Below, one piece after another: positions 10,684 to 20,162 of a stretch of 64,000 nt of DNA. The stretch is from Stappia stellulata. GTDB lineage: Bacteria > Pseudomonadota > Alphaproteobacteria > Rhizobiales > Stappiaceae. The first letter of the stretch is position 1. Each line of letters opens with the position of its first letter. The stretch is from the NCBI RefSeq assembly GCF_020176715.1, contig NZ_JAIVMF010000004.1, forward strand, positions 124,001 through 188,000, in the 5' to 3' direction. Under the pieces are notes generated by a model, which saw only the letters and a list, made by a program, of their open reading frames with translations, was not told the origin of the DNA and did no database searches. Position numbers and translations under genes: made by a program.

Positions 10684-10721
10684 GTACCGTCCCTGTTTCG
10701 CCACCGGTCGATGCGCTAACA

Positions 10722-11522
10722 ATGTCCATGATGCAGACCTTCCTCATCAATCTCGACCGGGTTCCGGAGCGCCTTGCGCTGATGGAAGAGCGGTTTCGCG
10801 CCCATGGCGCCGCGTTCGAGCGGGTCCCGGCGGTCGATGCGCGGCTCTTGAGCGACGCCGACATCGCCCGCTACGTGGACGGCATCGGCTACTGGGGGCG
10901 TCTGTCGAGATCCGAGGTCGCCTGTTTTCTCAGTCACAGGCTGTGCTGGCAGCGGATCGTGGACCGCGACCTGCCATACGCGCTGGTGCTGGAGGACGAC
11001 GTCAGGCTCGGAGAGGATGTCGGCGAACTGCTGGCACAGACCCGCTGGATCCCGCAGGATGCGGATCTGGTGAAGCTTGAAACCAGCCTCAAACCGGTCT
11101 GGCTCGACCGGTCCGTTGCCGCGCGGGCTGCCGGGCGCAGTGTGACCCGGCTCTACTCCTCCCACGATTGCACCGCCGCCTATGTCGTGTCGCTTGCGAC
11201 CGCCCGCCGCCTCCTGCGCGAGACGCAGCGGTTTCGTGACGAGGTGGACGAACTGCTGTTCACCGAGCGCTCGGCGCTGAACCGGAGCCTGACGATCTAC
11301 CAGATGGATCCAGCGCCTTTCGCGCAGGAATGGAAACTCGGCGACGTGGACGGTATTCCGGGCCTCGCCAGTTCCCTCAAGGACCGTGACGAAAAGGTCT
11401 GGCCGAAGCGCTCCCTGCCGGTCCGGCTGCGGAACATGGCCGGCCAGGGGCGCCGCGACCTGACCCAGGCCGTCATGGAGTTCCTCGGCCGCCGCCACAC
11501 GACCGTGGTCGCCTTCCGATGA
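10722..11522 (+). CDS. Glycosyltransferase family 25 (LPS/LOS biosynthesis type)
   Basis: A 266-residue protein that opens with F-L-I-N-L-D-R-V-P-E-R, the signature of GT25 sugar transferases, and has the acidic L-E-D-D-V motif near residue 90 that binds metal and nucleotide sugar. Such enzymes add galactose or related sugars to lipo-oligosaccharide. It lies in the same orientation between the substrate-binding protein and the permeases of a peptide importer, which is an odd place for a glycan gene. Three closely spaced start codons (10722, 10728, 10731) are possible. Confidence 0.85.
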   Translation: MSMMQTFLINLDRVPERLALMEERFRAHGAAFERVPAVDARLLSDADIARYVDGIGYWGRLSRSEVACFLSHRLCWQRIVDRDLPYALVLEDDVRLGEDVGELLAQTRWIPQDADLVKLETSLKPVWLDRSVAARAAGRSVTRLYSSHDCTAAYVVSLATARRLLRETQRFRDEVDELLFTERSALNRSLTIYQMDPAPFAQEWKLGDVDGIPGLASSLKDRDEKVWPKRSLPVRLRNMAGQGRRDLTQAVMEFLGRRHTTVVAFR

Positions 11523-11562
11523 CCGCCCGTCTTGCCCCTCCCGCCCGCGCAACAGGACCAGC

Positions 11563-12513
11563 GTGATGCTTTCCTTTATCCTTCGCCGCCTGCTGATCGC
11601 CCTGCCGACGCTCGTGCTGGTGTCGATCTTCGTCTTCACCCTGCAAAAGCTCCTGCCGGGCGATCCCGCGCTGGTGCTTGCGGGCGAGGAGCGCGACCCC
11701 GAGACGCTCGCCTTCATCCGCGAGAAATACCATCTCAACGAGCCGATCCTCTATCAGTACTTCTATTGGGTCGGCGGCTTGCTGCAGGGGGATCTGGGCA
11801 TTTCGCTGAGGACCAACCAGCCGGTCCTGACGCTGATCGCCGACAAGCTGCCGGTGACGATCCAGCTTGCCGTGATGGCGATGATCATCGCCATGGTGAT
11901 CGGCATCCCGGCCGGCATTCTCTCCGCCGTCAAGAAGGGCGGGCCGGTCGACTATATCGCCAATTTTCTGGCGCTGTCGGGCCTCTCGATCCCAAATTTC
12001 TGGCTCGGGATCATGTTGATCCTGCTGGTGTCGGTCAATCTCGGCTGGCTGCCGGCGTCGGGCTATGAATCGATCTTCGTCGATCCGGTGCGCTCGCTGG
12101 AGACGATGATCATGCCGGCCTTCGTGCTCGGCACGGCGCTGGCCGCCACCTTGATGCGGCATACCCGCTCGGCGATGCTCGGCGTGCTCAAGGCCGACTA
12201 CGTGCGCACCGCCCGCGCCAAGGGCTTGAGCGAGCGCGTCGTCGTGATCAAGCATGCCTTTCGCAACGCGCTGCTGCCGGTGGTGACGCTGGGCGCGCTG
12301 CTCTTCGGCGAGCTGCTTGCCGGCGCCGTTTTGACCGAGCAGATCTTCACCATTCCCGGTTTCGGCAAGCTGATCGTCGATGCGGTCTTCACCCGCGACT
12401 ATGCGGTGGTGCAGGGCGTCGTGCTGTGCACCGCCGCCGGCTTCATCCTGATGAATCTGATCGCCGACGTGCTCTACGTCCTGCTCAATCCGCGCATGAG
12501 GAACGCCCAGTGA
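11563..12513 (+). CDS. Dipeptide-type ABC transporter permease (DppB type)
   Basis: A 316-residue membrane protein with six hydrophobic segments. It begins L-R-R-L-L-I-A-L-P-T, carries the binding-protein-dependent transport motif around A-R-A-K-G-L-S-E-R-V-V-V-I-K-H-A-F-R-N-A, and ends N-P-R-M-R as DppB proteins do. A GTG at 11563 and an ATG at 11566 are alternative starts. The stop overlaps the GTG start of the next permease. Confidence 0.93.
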   Translation: MMLSFILRRLLIALPTLVLVSIFVFTLQKLLPGDPALVLAGEERDPETLAFIREKYHLNEPILYQYFYWVGGLLQGDLGISLRTNQPVLTLIADKLPVTIQLAVMAMIIAMVIGIPAGILSAVKKGGPVDYIANFLALSGLSIPNFWLGIMLILLVSVNLGWLPASGYESIFVDPVRSLETMIMPAFVLGTALAATLMRHTRSAMLGVLKADYVRTARAKGLSERVVVIKHAFRNALLPVVTLGALLFGELLAGAVLTEQIFTIPGFGKLIVDAVFTRDYAVVQGVVLCTAAGFILMNLIADVLYVLLNPRMRNAQ

Positions 12514-13388
12514 CTGGTGCAACCGTTTCCCCCGCTGCTGACGGTCTCGCCACCCGGCGCCAGAGCCGGGTCTGGAGCAAGCTGAAGCGCAACCGCGGCG
12601 CGCTGGTCGGCGCGGTGATCGTCGGCTTCTTCGTGACCGTTGCAGCCCTTGCTCCGCTGCTGCCGATCGCCGATCCCACGGCGACGAGCTGGAGTGCCGT
12701 GCGCAAGGCGCCCTCCGCGCTCTACTGGCTCGGCACCGACGAGATCGGCCGCGACATCTTCTCGCGCATGATCTGGGGCGCGCAGGCGTCGCTGCTTGCC
12801 GGCGTCGTCTCCGTGCTGATTGCGGTCGCCATCGGCGTGCCCTTCGGACTGGTGTCCGGCTATTTCGGCGGCTGGATCGACCAGGCGATCTCGCGGGTGA
12901 CCGATGCGCTGCTGGCGACGCCCTTCCTGATCCTGGCCATCGCGCTTGCCGCCTTCCTCGGCCCGAGCCTGACCAATGCGATGATCGCCATCGGCCTGTC
13001 GGCGACGCCGATCTTCATCCGCCTGACCCGCGGCCAGGTGCTCAGCGTCAAGACGGAAGACTATGTGGAGGGCGCGCGCGCCATCGGCTTGAGCGACCTG
13101 GCGATCATGTCGCGCTACATCCTGCCCAATGTCTTTGCGCCGATCCTGGTGCAGGCGACGCTGACCATTGCCACGGCCATCATCGCGGAGGCGAGCCTGT
13201 CCTTCCTCGGCCTTGGCCAGCAGCCGCCCTATCCGAGCTGGGGGTCGATGCTGAATGTCGCCAAGAACTTCATGACCCAGGCGCCCTGGATGGCGTGGTG
13301 GCCGGGCGCCGCGATCTTCCTCGTCGTGCTCGGCTTCAACCTTCTCGGCGACGGCCTGCGCGACGCGCTCGACCCGCGCGAGAGCTGA
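12510..13388 (+). CDS. Dipeptide-type ABC transporter permease (DppC type)
   Basis: A 292-residue permease. The N-terminal R-N-R-G-A-L-V-G-A-V-I helix, the periplasmic W-L-G-T-D-E-I-G-R-D-I-F-S-R motif and the C-terminal L-G-D-G-L-R-D-A-L-D-P-R are diagnostic of DppC. I chose the GTG at 12510, which overlaps the stop of the preceding gene, because sequence upstream of it in this frame is antisense-like. With the preceding permease it forms the membrane channel of the importer. Confidence 0.93.
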   Translation: MTGATVSPAADGLATRRQSRVWSKLKRNRGALVGAVIVGFFVTVAALAPLLPIADPTATSWSAVRKAPSALYWLGTDEIGRDIFSRMIWGAQASLLAGVVSVLIAVAIGVPFGLVSGYFGGWIDQAISRVTDALLATPFLILAIALAAFLGPSLTNAMIAIGLSATPIFIRLTRGQVLSVKTEDYVEGARAIGLSDLAIMSRYILPNVFAPILVQATLTIATAIIAEASLSFLGLGQQPPYPSWGSMLNVAKNFMTQAPWMAWWPGAAIFLVVLGFNLLGDGLRDALDPRES

Positions 13389-13422
13389 TCAAGAAACCAA
13401 ACAAGAAATTTCGGGAGCTTCG

Positions 13423-15210
13423 ATGTCCACCTTCACCACCCGTCCGGAAATCCAGGGCACCTTCGGCGTTGTCACCTCGACCCATTGGATCGCCTCGGCG
13501 GTCGGCATGCGCATTCTCGAGATCGGCGGCAATGCCTTCGACGCGGCCGCGGCCACCGGCTTCGTGCTGCAGGTCGTCGAGCCGCACCTCAACGGACCGG
13601 GCGGGGACATGCCGGCAATCGTCTATGACGCGGGCCAGGACCGGATCGAGGTGATCTGCGGCCAGGGCGGCGCGCCGGCGGGCGCGACCATCGAACGCTA
13701 CAAGGCGGAGGGCATCGACCTCATTCCCGGCGACGGTCTGCTGGCGACGGTGATCCCGGGCGCCTTCGACGCCTGGATGGTGATGCTGCGCGACCATGGC
13801 AGCCTGCCGCTGCGCGAGGTGCTCGAACCGGCGATCCACTACGCCGAGGCCGGCCATCCGGTGCTGCCGCGCGTGAGCGCGACCATCGAGGGGCTCGGCG
13901 GCTTCTTCAAGGAGCACTGGCCCACGTCCCATGCCACCTGGCTGCCGGGCGGCTCCGCGCCCGAGGCGCATGCGCTGTTCAAGAACCCGGTTCTGGCGGA
14001 AACCTGGAAGCGTCTGCTGCGCGAGGCGGAATCCGTGTCCGGACGCGAGGCGCAGATCGAGGCGGCGCGCGCCACTTTCTACCGCGGCTTCATTGCCGAG
14101 GAGATCGACACATTCCTGCGCGAAACCGAGGCGATGGACGGCAGCGGCCAGCGCCACAAGGGGGTGATGACCGGCGAGGATCTGGCCGGCTGGCAGGCCG
14201 GCGTCGAGGCGCCGCTGACCTACGACTATCACGGCTGGAGCGTCGCCAAGACCGGGCCCTGGGGCCAGGGGCCGGTGCTGCTGCAGAGCCTGGCGATCCT
14301 GAAGGGCATGGATGTCGGCTCGCTCGATCCGGCCGGGTCCGACTTTGTCCATCTTGTCACGGAGACGATGAAGCTCGCCTATGCCGACCGGGAGGTCTAT
14401 TACGGCGATCCGGATTTCGCCGAGGTGCCGATGGAGCACCTGTTGTCGGACGCCTACAACGCGGAGCGTCGCAGGCTGATCGGCCTGCAGGCATCCCTCA
14501 GCCTGCGGCCCGGCACCGTGCCCGGTTTCGAGGACCAGTGCGCGCGCGCAAGCGCCGCCATCGATGCGCTCGGGGTTTCGGACAAGGGCGTCTACGAGCC
14601 GACGATGGCGCATCTGTCGGAGCGGCGCGGCGATACGGTGCATATCGACGTCATCGACCGCTGGGGCAACATGGTCTCCTCGACGCCCTCGGGCGGCTGG
14701 CTGCAGTCCTCCCCGATCATTCCGGGTCTTGGCTTTTGCCTGAACTCGCGGGCGCAGATGTTCCTGATGACGCCGGGCCTGCCGACCTCGCTTGCGCCGG
14801 GCAAGCGGCCGCGCACGACGCTGACGCCGAGCCTTGCCTCGCGCGACGGAAAGCCGATGCTTGCCTTCGGGACGCCCGGTGGCGACCAGCAGGACCAGTG
14901 GCAGCTCTCGCTGTTCCTGCGGCTGGTGCATCACGATCTGAACCTGCAGCAGGCCATCGACATGCCGCTGTTCCACACCACCCATTTCCCGGCCTCCTTC
15001 CATCCGCGCAAGCGCGCGCCGGGCCATGTGATGGTGGAGGAGAACTTCGGCGAGGGCGTTTTGAATGCCTTGCGCACCCGTGGCCATATCCTCGACGTGG
15101 CGCCGCCCTGGACCATCGGGCGTCTGACCGCGGCCAAACGCGAGGCCGACGGCCTGTTGAAGGCGGCGGCGACGCCTCGGCTGATGCAGGCCTATGCCAT
15201 CGGGCGCTAA
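13423..15210 (+). CDS. Gamma-glutamyltransferase family protein
   Basis: A 595-residue N-terminal-nucleophile hydrolase homologue. The family start (G-V-V-T-S-T-H-W-I-A-S, then G-N-A-F-D-A-A-A) and the G-P-G-G-D substrate loop are present. The expected autocatalytic threonine is Thr405 in G-D-T-V-H-I-D-V-I-D, followed by N-M-V-S-S-T-P-S-G-G-W. There is no obvious signal peptide, so it probably acts in the cytoplasm. Family members hydrolyse or transfer gamma-glutamyl groups. Lying 34 bp after the peptide permeases, it likely processes what the importer brings in. Confidence 0.88.
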   Translation: MSTFTTRPEIQGTFGVVTSTHWIASAVGMRILEIGGNAFDAAAATGFVLQVVEPHLNGPGGDMPAIVYDAGQDRIEVICGQGGAPAGATIERYKAEGIDLIPGDGLLATVIPGAFDAWMVMLRDHGSLPLREVLEPAIHYAEAGHPVLPRVSATIEGLGGFFKEHWPTSHATWLPGGSAPEAHALFKNPVLAETWKRLLREAESVSGREAQIEAARATFYRGFIAEEIDTFLRETEAMDGSGQRHKGVMTGEDLAGWQAGVEAPLTYDYHGWSVAKTGPWGQGPVLLQSLAILKGMDVGSLDPAGSDFVHLVTETMKLAYADREVYYGDPDFAEVPMEHLLSDAYNAERRRLIGLQASLSLRPGTVPGFEDQCARASAAIDALGVSDKGVYEPTMAHLSERRGDTVHIDVIDRWGNMVSSTPSGGWLQSSPIIPGLGFCLNSRAQMFLMTPGLPTSLAPGKRPRTTLTPSLASRDGKPMLAFGTPGGDQQDQWQLSLFLRLVHHDLNLQQAIDMPLFHTTHFPASFHPRKRAPGHVMVEENFGEGVLNALRTRGHILDVAPPWTIGRLTAAKREADGLLKAAATPRLMQAYAIGR

Positions 15211-15239
15211 GGCTGGGCCGCAGCGAAAAGGAGACGAGG

Positions 15240-15992
15240 ATGACCTATTCGATTGTCGCGCGCGATCCGCGCACCGGCGCCTTCGGCGTCGCGGTTGCCA
15301 GCCGGTTCTTCGCCGTCGGCGCGCTGGTGCCGCATATGCACGGTCAGGCCGGCGCGATCGCCACGCAGGCCTTCGTCAGTCCGCTCTACGGCACCGACGG
15401 TCTCGACATGTTGAAGAGCGGCCATGACGCGCAAACGGTGATGGAGGCGGTGACCGGACGCGATGCCGGCCGCCATTCCCGCCAGATGCATGTGATCGAT
15501 GCGCAAGGGCGCAATGCCGCTTTCACGGGCGAGAAATGCGTCGACTGGGCCGGGCATCTGGTCGCCGACAACGTCTCGGTCGCCGGCAACATGTTGGCCG
15601 GGCCAGAGGTGCTGGAGGCGACGCTTGCCGCCTATCAGGACGGGGCAGAGCTTGATCTTGCCGAGCGCCTGCTGCGGGCGATGGAGGCGGGCGAGGCCGC
15701 CGGCGGCGACAAGCGCGGCAAGCAGTCGGCGGCCCTTCGGATCACCCATGGCGAGGCCTATCCCTGGCTCGACATCCGCGCCGACGATCATGGCGATCCG
15801 CTTGCCGAGCTGCGCCGGCTCCTGGCGGTTGCCGGCGAGCGCTTCCTGCATGTGGCCGAAACCCTGCCGACGGCGGACAATGTCTCCGGCCTGCTCGACC
15901 GTAGCCATATCGACCTGAAGATCGCGGAACTGGACGCGGAGCGAAAGGCAAAGGGGCGTTCGTCGGCATCCCTGGCAACGCCGCCGCTTTGA
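15240..15992 (+). CDS. DUF1028 family protein (Ntn-hydrolase-like)
   Basis: A 250-residue protein starting M-T-Y-S-I-V-A-R-D-P, with F-G-V-A-V-A-S-R and the Q-A-G-A-I-A-T-Q-A element of DUF1028 proteins. Start at 15240 is supported by AAAAGGAGA upstream and by conservation from the first residues. The family has an Ntn-hydrolase-like fold and is often encoded beside peptide importers and peptidases; its reaction is not established. It is the last gene of the importer/GGT group. Confidence 0.85.
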   Translation: MTYSIVARDPRTGAFGVAVASRFFAVGALVPHMHGQAGAIATQAFVSPLYGTDGLDMLKSGHDAQTVMEAVTGRDAGRHSRQMHVIDAQGRNAAFTGEKCVDWAGHLVADNVSVAGNMLAGPEVLEATLAAYQDGAELDLAERLLRAMEAGEAAGGDKRGKQSAALRITHGEAYPWLDIRADDHGDPLAELRRLLAVAGERFLHVAETLPTADNVSGLLDRSHIDLKIAELDAERKAKGRSSASLATPPL

Positions 15993-16471
15993 ACCGGGCG
16001 CCGCCGCCAGGCGCAAACGCCGGCGGCGGGCAGCACTGGCTTGGCAATCCTGCCTAGAATCCGGCTTTCCTGGCGTCCGGCTTTCGTTTCCACAAGTCAT
16101 GAACTTTCGCCCTGTTGTTTATTTGTAGTACCGATGCCGATTTGAGAGAGTTGATTTGCGAAAATTCAGCCTGACTATGATGTAAAACCCGTTTGTGCAC
16201 TAATTTTGTGCATTGTTTACAGAAACAATAAGTATATTGCTGCATCGCACAATAAAATATATGCATCTAATACGATATGATTGTTCGGTGTCGATTTCGG
16301 ATAAAAAACGAAGCCGTTTAAACGGCGTATTATACTAAAAGAGAGTTGCGATCTTCTGGTGTTTCCGAAACCCTGATGGCTCGGATCGAAAGTGACGTTG
16401 CGTTCGCTTTCATCCCAAGAAAAGGCCCGTGAAAAACGGCGGGCATAGGGAAATGCTGGAGGAGAAATTTC
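15993..16471. promoter_or_regulatory. AT-rich control region upstream of liv operon
   Basis: A 479-base gap without a gene. The stretch 16100-16340 is markedly A+T-rich and holds several inverted repeats: TGCAC/GTGCA at 16196-16212, TTGTTT/AAACAA at 16213-16228, and the 14-base perfect palindrome GCCGTTTAAACGGC at 16313-16326. This looks like a multi-site regulatory region for the amino-acid importer that follows. Confidence 0.6.
16313..16326. promoter_or_regulatory. 14-bp perfect palindrome, candidate operator
   Basis: GCCGTTTAAACGGC is a perfect dyad 146 bases before the substrate-binding protein start, just upstream of an A/T-rich TATTATACTAAAA stretch that could hold a -10 element. The cognate regulator is unknown. 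Confidence 0.5.
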
Positions 16472-17815
16472 ATGATAAAGCGACCAATCAGCCGTCGCAG
16501 TCTCATCAAGACTGCCGGCGCCGCGGGTGTGGGTCTTGCCGCGCCGCACGTTCTTATCCGCAATGCGCATGCCTTTACCAACGAGCCGACGGGGTCGACC
16601 GTCACGCTCGGTTTCAACGTTCCGCAGACCGGTCCCTATGCCGACGAGGGCGCCGACGAGTTGCGCGCCTATGAGCTTGCCGTTGAGCATCTCAACGGTG
16701 GCGGCGACGGCGGCATGCTCGGCACCTTCTCGTCGAAGGCGCTGAAGGGCAACGGCATTCTCGGCAAGAAGGTCGAATACGTCACGGGCGACACCCAGAC
16801 CAAGTCCGATGCGGCGCGCGCCTCGGCCAAGTCGATGATCGAGAAGGACGGCGCCGTCATGATCACCGGCGGGTCCTCGTCGGGCGTGGCGGTCGCGGTG
16901 CAGGCGCTTTGCCAGGAGGCGGGCGTGATCTTCATGGCCGGCCTGACGCACTCCAACGACACCACCGGCAAGGACAAGAAGGCCAACGGCTTCCGCCACT
17001 TCTTCAACTCCTACATGTCGGGTGCGGCACTCGCGCCGGTGCTGAAGAACGCTTATGGCACCGACCGCAAGGCCTATCACCTGACGGCCGACTACAACTG
17101 GGGCTACACCACCGAGGAAGCCGTGCGCTCCTCCACCGAGGCCATGGGCTGGGAGACGGTCGAGGCCGTGAAAACCCCGCTCGCCCAGACCGACTTCTCC
17201 TCCTATATCGCGCCGGTCCTGCAGTCCGACGCCGATGTGCTGGTGTTGAACCACTACGGCGGCAACATGGTGAATTCGCTCACCAACGCCGTGCAGTTCG
17301 GCCTGCGCGACCGTGTCGTGAACGGCAAGAACTTCGAGATCGTCGTGCCGCTCTACTCGCGCCTGATGGCCAAGGGCGCCGGCGCGAACGTCAAGGGCAT
17401 CTTCGGCTCCACCAACTGGCACTGGTCGCTGGAAGACGAGGGCTCTGTCGCCTTCGTGCAGTCCTTCGGCAAGAAGTACGGGTTCCCGCCCTCGCAGGCG
17501 GCGCATACCTGCTACGTGCAGGCGCTGCTCTATGCGGATGCGGTGGAACGTGCCGGCTCGTTCAACCCCTGCGCCGTTGTCGAGGCGCTGGAAGGCTTCG
17601 AGTTCGACGGACTGGGCAACGGTCCGACGCTTTACCGGGCCGACGACCACCAGTGCTTCAAGGACGTGCTCGTGGTGAAGGGCAAGGAAAACCCGACGTC
17701 CGAGTTCGACCTTCTGGAGATCGTCGAAGTGACGCCGGTCGCCCAGGTGACCTATCCGCCCGATCACCCGCAGTTCGCGGGCGGACAGCTCGGGTCCTGC
17801 AACCCGGGCACCTGA
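16472..17815 (+). CDS. Liv-type ABC transporter substrate-binding protein with Tat-like signal
   Basis: A 447-residue periplasmic-binding protein type 1 (Leu/Ile/Val-BP family). The N-terminus I-S-R-R-S-L-I-K-T-A-G followed by a modest hydrophobic stretch is a twin-arginine signal, so it may be exported folded. The body contains G-F-N-V-P-Q-T-G-P-Y-A-D-E-G, typical of amide/urea/branched-chain amino-acid receptors, and I-T-G-G-S-S-S-G-V-A-V-A. It heads the livHMGF-type operon. The true ligand could be an amino acid, amide or urea and cannot be fixed from sequence. Confidence 0.9.
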   Translation: MIKRPISRRSLIKTAGAAGVGLAAPHVLIRNAHAFTNEPTGSTVTLGFNVPQTGPYADEGADELRAYELAVEHLNGGGDGGMLGTFSSKALKGNGILGKKVEYVTGDTQTKSDAARASAKSMIEKDGAVMITGGSSSGVAVAVQALCQEAGVIFMAGLTHSNDTTGKDKKANGFRHFFNSYMSGAALAPVLKNAYGTDRKAYHLTADYNWGYTTEEAVRSSTEAMGWETVEAVKTPLAQTDFSSYIAPVLQSDADVLVLNHYGGNMVNSLTNAVQFGLRDRVVNGKNFEIVVPLYSRLMAKGAGANVKGIFGSTNWHWSLEDEGSVAFVQSFGKKYGFPPSQAAHTCYVQALLYADAVERAGSFNPCAVVEALEGFEFDGLGNGPTLYRADDHQCFKDVLVVKGKENPTSEFDLLEIVEVTPVAQVTYPPDHPQFAGGQLGSCNPGT

Positions 17816-17840
17816 TCCCCGGGGTTTGCGCAACGACGGT

Positions 17841-17880
17841 CCGGCTGCGCCATGCGCGCAGCCGGTTCCCTCGTCTTTTC
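17841..17880 (+). terminator. Terminator-like hairpin between receptor and permease genes
   Basis: A 10-bp perfect GC stem (CCGGCTGCGC / GCGCAGCCGG) with a five-base loop, then TTCCCTCGTCTTTT. It lies in the gap after the receptor gene and may reduce read-through into the permeases, leaving receptor mRNA in excess. Confidence 0.6.
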
Positions 17881-17908
17881 AGGCTGCTTCGCCAACACGG
17901 ATACGACA

Positions 17909-18940
17909 ATGGACGCAATCATCCTGCAGGTCCTGAACGGACTGGACAAGGGCAGTGCCTATGCGCTGATCGCTCTCGGGCTCACGCTGATCTTCGGCAC
18001 CCTGGGGGTCGTGAATTTCGCGCATGGCGCGCTGTTCATGCTGGGCGCCTTCTGCGCGGTCACCCTCAACGGCATTCTGCGGCTGTCTTCTGAATCGATC
18101 GACCCGAGCCGGACCGACTTCCTCGGCAATCCGCTCAAGGTCAAGACGCCGTACGTGGAGAGCTGGTTCGGGCCCGAGATCGGCGGTGCGATGATCGAAT
18201 GGTCCGTGCCGTTGGCGATCCTCTTCGCGATTCCGATCATGGCGGCCGTCGGCGTCGCGATCGAGCGCGGACTGATCAAGTTCTTCTACAAGCGCGCGCA
18301 TGCCGACCAGATCCTGGTCACCTTCGGCCTCGCTATCGTGCTGCAGGAGATCATCAAGTATTTCTACGGCGCCAATCCGATCCCGACGCCGGCGCCGGAT
18401 GCGTTCACCGGCAGCTTCGATTTCGGCATGCTGCTCGGCTTCGATCCGGGCGTGATCATCTATCCCTACTGGCGGCTGGTCTATTTCGCCTTCGCCGCCC
18501 TGATCATCGGCGGCGTCTTCGCCTTCCTGCAGTACACGACCTTCGGCATGGTGGTGCGCGCCGGCATGGCGGACCGCGAGACCGTGGGCCTGCTCGGCAT
18601 CAACATCGACCGCCGCTTCACCATCATGTTCGCGATCGCGGCCTGTGTCGCCGGTCTCGCCGGGGTGATGTATGCGCCGATCAATTCGCCAAACTATCAC
18701 ATGGGCATGGACTTCCTGGTGCTGTCCTTCGTCGTGGTGGTCGTCGGCGGCATGGGGTCGCTGCCCGGAGCCGTGGCGGCCGGCTTCCTGCTCGGCATCC
18801 TGGAATCCTTTGCCTCCATGGCGCAGGTCGTCAGCCTGCTGCCCGGCATCAACCAGATCATCATCTACCTGGTGGCGATCATCATCTTGCTGACCCGTCC
18901 CCGCGGCCTTCTTGGTCGCAAGGGCGTGATGGAGGGATAA
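17909..18940 (+). CDS. livH: Branched-chain amino acid-type ABC transporter permease LivH
   Basis: A 343-residue membrane protein. The N-terminus [20 protein letters not shown] is typical of LivH, and G-V-V-N-F-A-H-G and the C-terminal [11 protein letters not shown] are the family's conserved loops. ATG at 17909 is chosen because conserved sequence begins there; the frame is open 57 bases upstream. It contains a longer periplasmic loop (residues ~55-90) than the enteric protein. Pairs with LivM to form the channel. Confidence 0.93.
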   Translation: MDAIILQVLNGLDKGSAYALIALGLTLIFGTLGVVNFAHGALFMLGAFCAVTLNGILRLSSESIDPSRTDFLGNPLKVKTPYVESWFGPEIGGAMIEWSVPLAILFAIPIMAAVGVAIERGLIKFFYKRAHADQILVTFGLAIVLQEIIKYFYGANPIPTPAPDAFTGSFDFGMLLGFDPGVIIYPYWRLVYFAFAALIIGGVFAFLQYTTFGMVVRAGMADRETVGLLGINIDRRFTIMFAIAACVAGLAGVMYAPINSPNYHMGMDFLVLSFVVVVVGGMGSLPGAVAAGFLLGILESFASMAQVVSLLPGINQIIIYLVAIIILLTRPRGLLGRKGVMEG

Positions 18941-18944
18941 CGTC

Positions 18945-20156
18945 ATGCTCGGACTGAACAGGAGAGACGCGTTGCTGTTCGCGATCGTCATCGCGATCAC
19001 GCTCTTCGCGCCGATTATCCTCAATCCCTTCCCGGAAGGCTCGGAACTCGCCCAGTTCAACGCGGGCTATCCGGACCTGATGCAGCGCTTCGTCATCTTC
19101 GGGATCTTCGCCATCGGCTTCAACATTCTCTTCGGCCTGACCGGCTATCTGTCCTTCGGTCATGCCGCCTTCCTCGGCGTCGGCTCCTATGCGGGCGTGT
19201 GGATGATGAAGCTTTTGACGATGAACGTCGTGCCGGCGATCATCGTCTCGGTGATCTTCGCCGGGCTGTTCTCGCTGCTGGTCGGCTATATCTCGCTGCG
19301 TCGCTCGGGCATCTACTTCTCGATCCTGACGCTGGCCTTCGCGCAGATGTCGTTCGCGCTGGCCTATTCGGTGCTGACGCCGATCACCAACGGCGAGACC
19401 GGCCTGCAGCTTGCGCTGGACGACCCGCGCATCCTCGGCATCAGCCAGACGGCGGACGGCTCGATCCCGCTCACGAACTTCTTCGGGATCACCATGCGCG
19501 ACGGCTTCGAGATCGCGATGGGCGGCTGGCTCTTCACCTTCAACGCCGGCTACTATCTGTGCGCCATCGTGATGCTGATCGCTTTCTATGTCTCGATCCG
19601 GATTTTCCGCTCGCCTTTCGGCGTGATGCTGAAGGCGGTGAAATCCAACCAGCAGCGCATGCTCTACACCGGCCTCAACCCGCGTCCCTACACGCTGGCG
19701 GCCTTCGTGATCTCAGGCATGTATGCCGGTCTTGCCGGCGGGCTGATGGTGGCGATGGATCCGCTCGCGGGCGCCGAGCGCATGCAGTGGACCGCCTCCG
19801 GCGAGGTGGTGCTGATGACCATCCTCGGCGGCATGGGCACGCTGATCGGACCGGTGCTCGGGTCCGGCGTGATCAAATACCTGGAAAACATCTTCTCCAA
19901 GATCAACGACAACATCCTGCACCAGTGGTTTTCCTTCCTTCCCGACGGGCTGGAGGATTTCGTCGTCGCCATTGTCTATCCCTTCATCGGCAAGGGCTGG
20001 CACCTGACGCTCGGCATCGTGTTCATGCTGGTGGTGATCTTCCTGCCGGGCGGGATCGTGGAGGGCGGACAGCGCATTGCGGGGCTCTTCAAGCGCAAGC
20101 CGCCCGAGGACAAGAACAAGACCGCGGCGGCCTCGGCGCCGTCGGCGGCGGAGTGA
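18945..20156 (+). CDS. livM: Branched-chain amino acid-type ABC transporter permease LivM
   Basis: A 403-residue permease with the LivM hallmarks [16 protein letters not shown] and [11 protein letters not shown], and roughly ten hydrophobic segments. The C-terminal ~25 residues are Lys/Pro/Ala-rich and cytoplasmic. It starts 4 bases after livH, so the two are co-translated. Confidence 0.93.
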   Translation: MLGLNRRDALLFAIVIAITLFAPIILNPFPEGSELAQFNAGYPDLMQRFVIFGIFAIGFNILFGLTGYLSFGHAAFLGVGSYAGVWMMKLLTMNVVPAIIVSVIFAGLFSLLVGYISLRRSGIYFSILTLAFAQMSFALAYSVLTPITNGETGLQLALDDPRILGISQTADGSIPLTNFFGITMRDGFEIAMGGWLFTFNAGYYLCAIVMLIAFYVSIRIFRSPFGVMLKAVKSNQQRMLYTGLNPRPYTLAAFVISGMYAGLAGGLMVAMDPLAGAERMQWTASGEVVLMTILGGMGTLIGPVLGSGVIKYLENIFSKINDNILHQWFSFLPDGLEDFVVAIVYPFIGKGWHLTLGIVFMLVVIFLPGGIVEGGQRIAGLFKRKPPEDKNKTAAASAPSAAE

Positions 20157-20162
20157 GGCGTC

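Noticed and set aside
9131-10864. A very long open frame on the minus strand opposite the substrate-binding protein gene
   Set aside because: It is the high-GC antisense shadow of a clear family-5 receptor; composition is His/Arg/Gly-rich without domains.
13336-15087. A 580-codon minus-strand frame opposite the gamma-glutamyltransferase gene
   Set aside because: Arg/His-rich antisense frame, no conserved motif, no ribosome-binding site; the plus-strand gene is clear.
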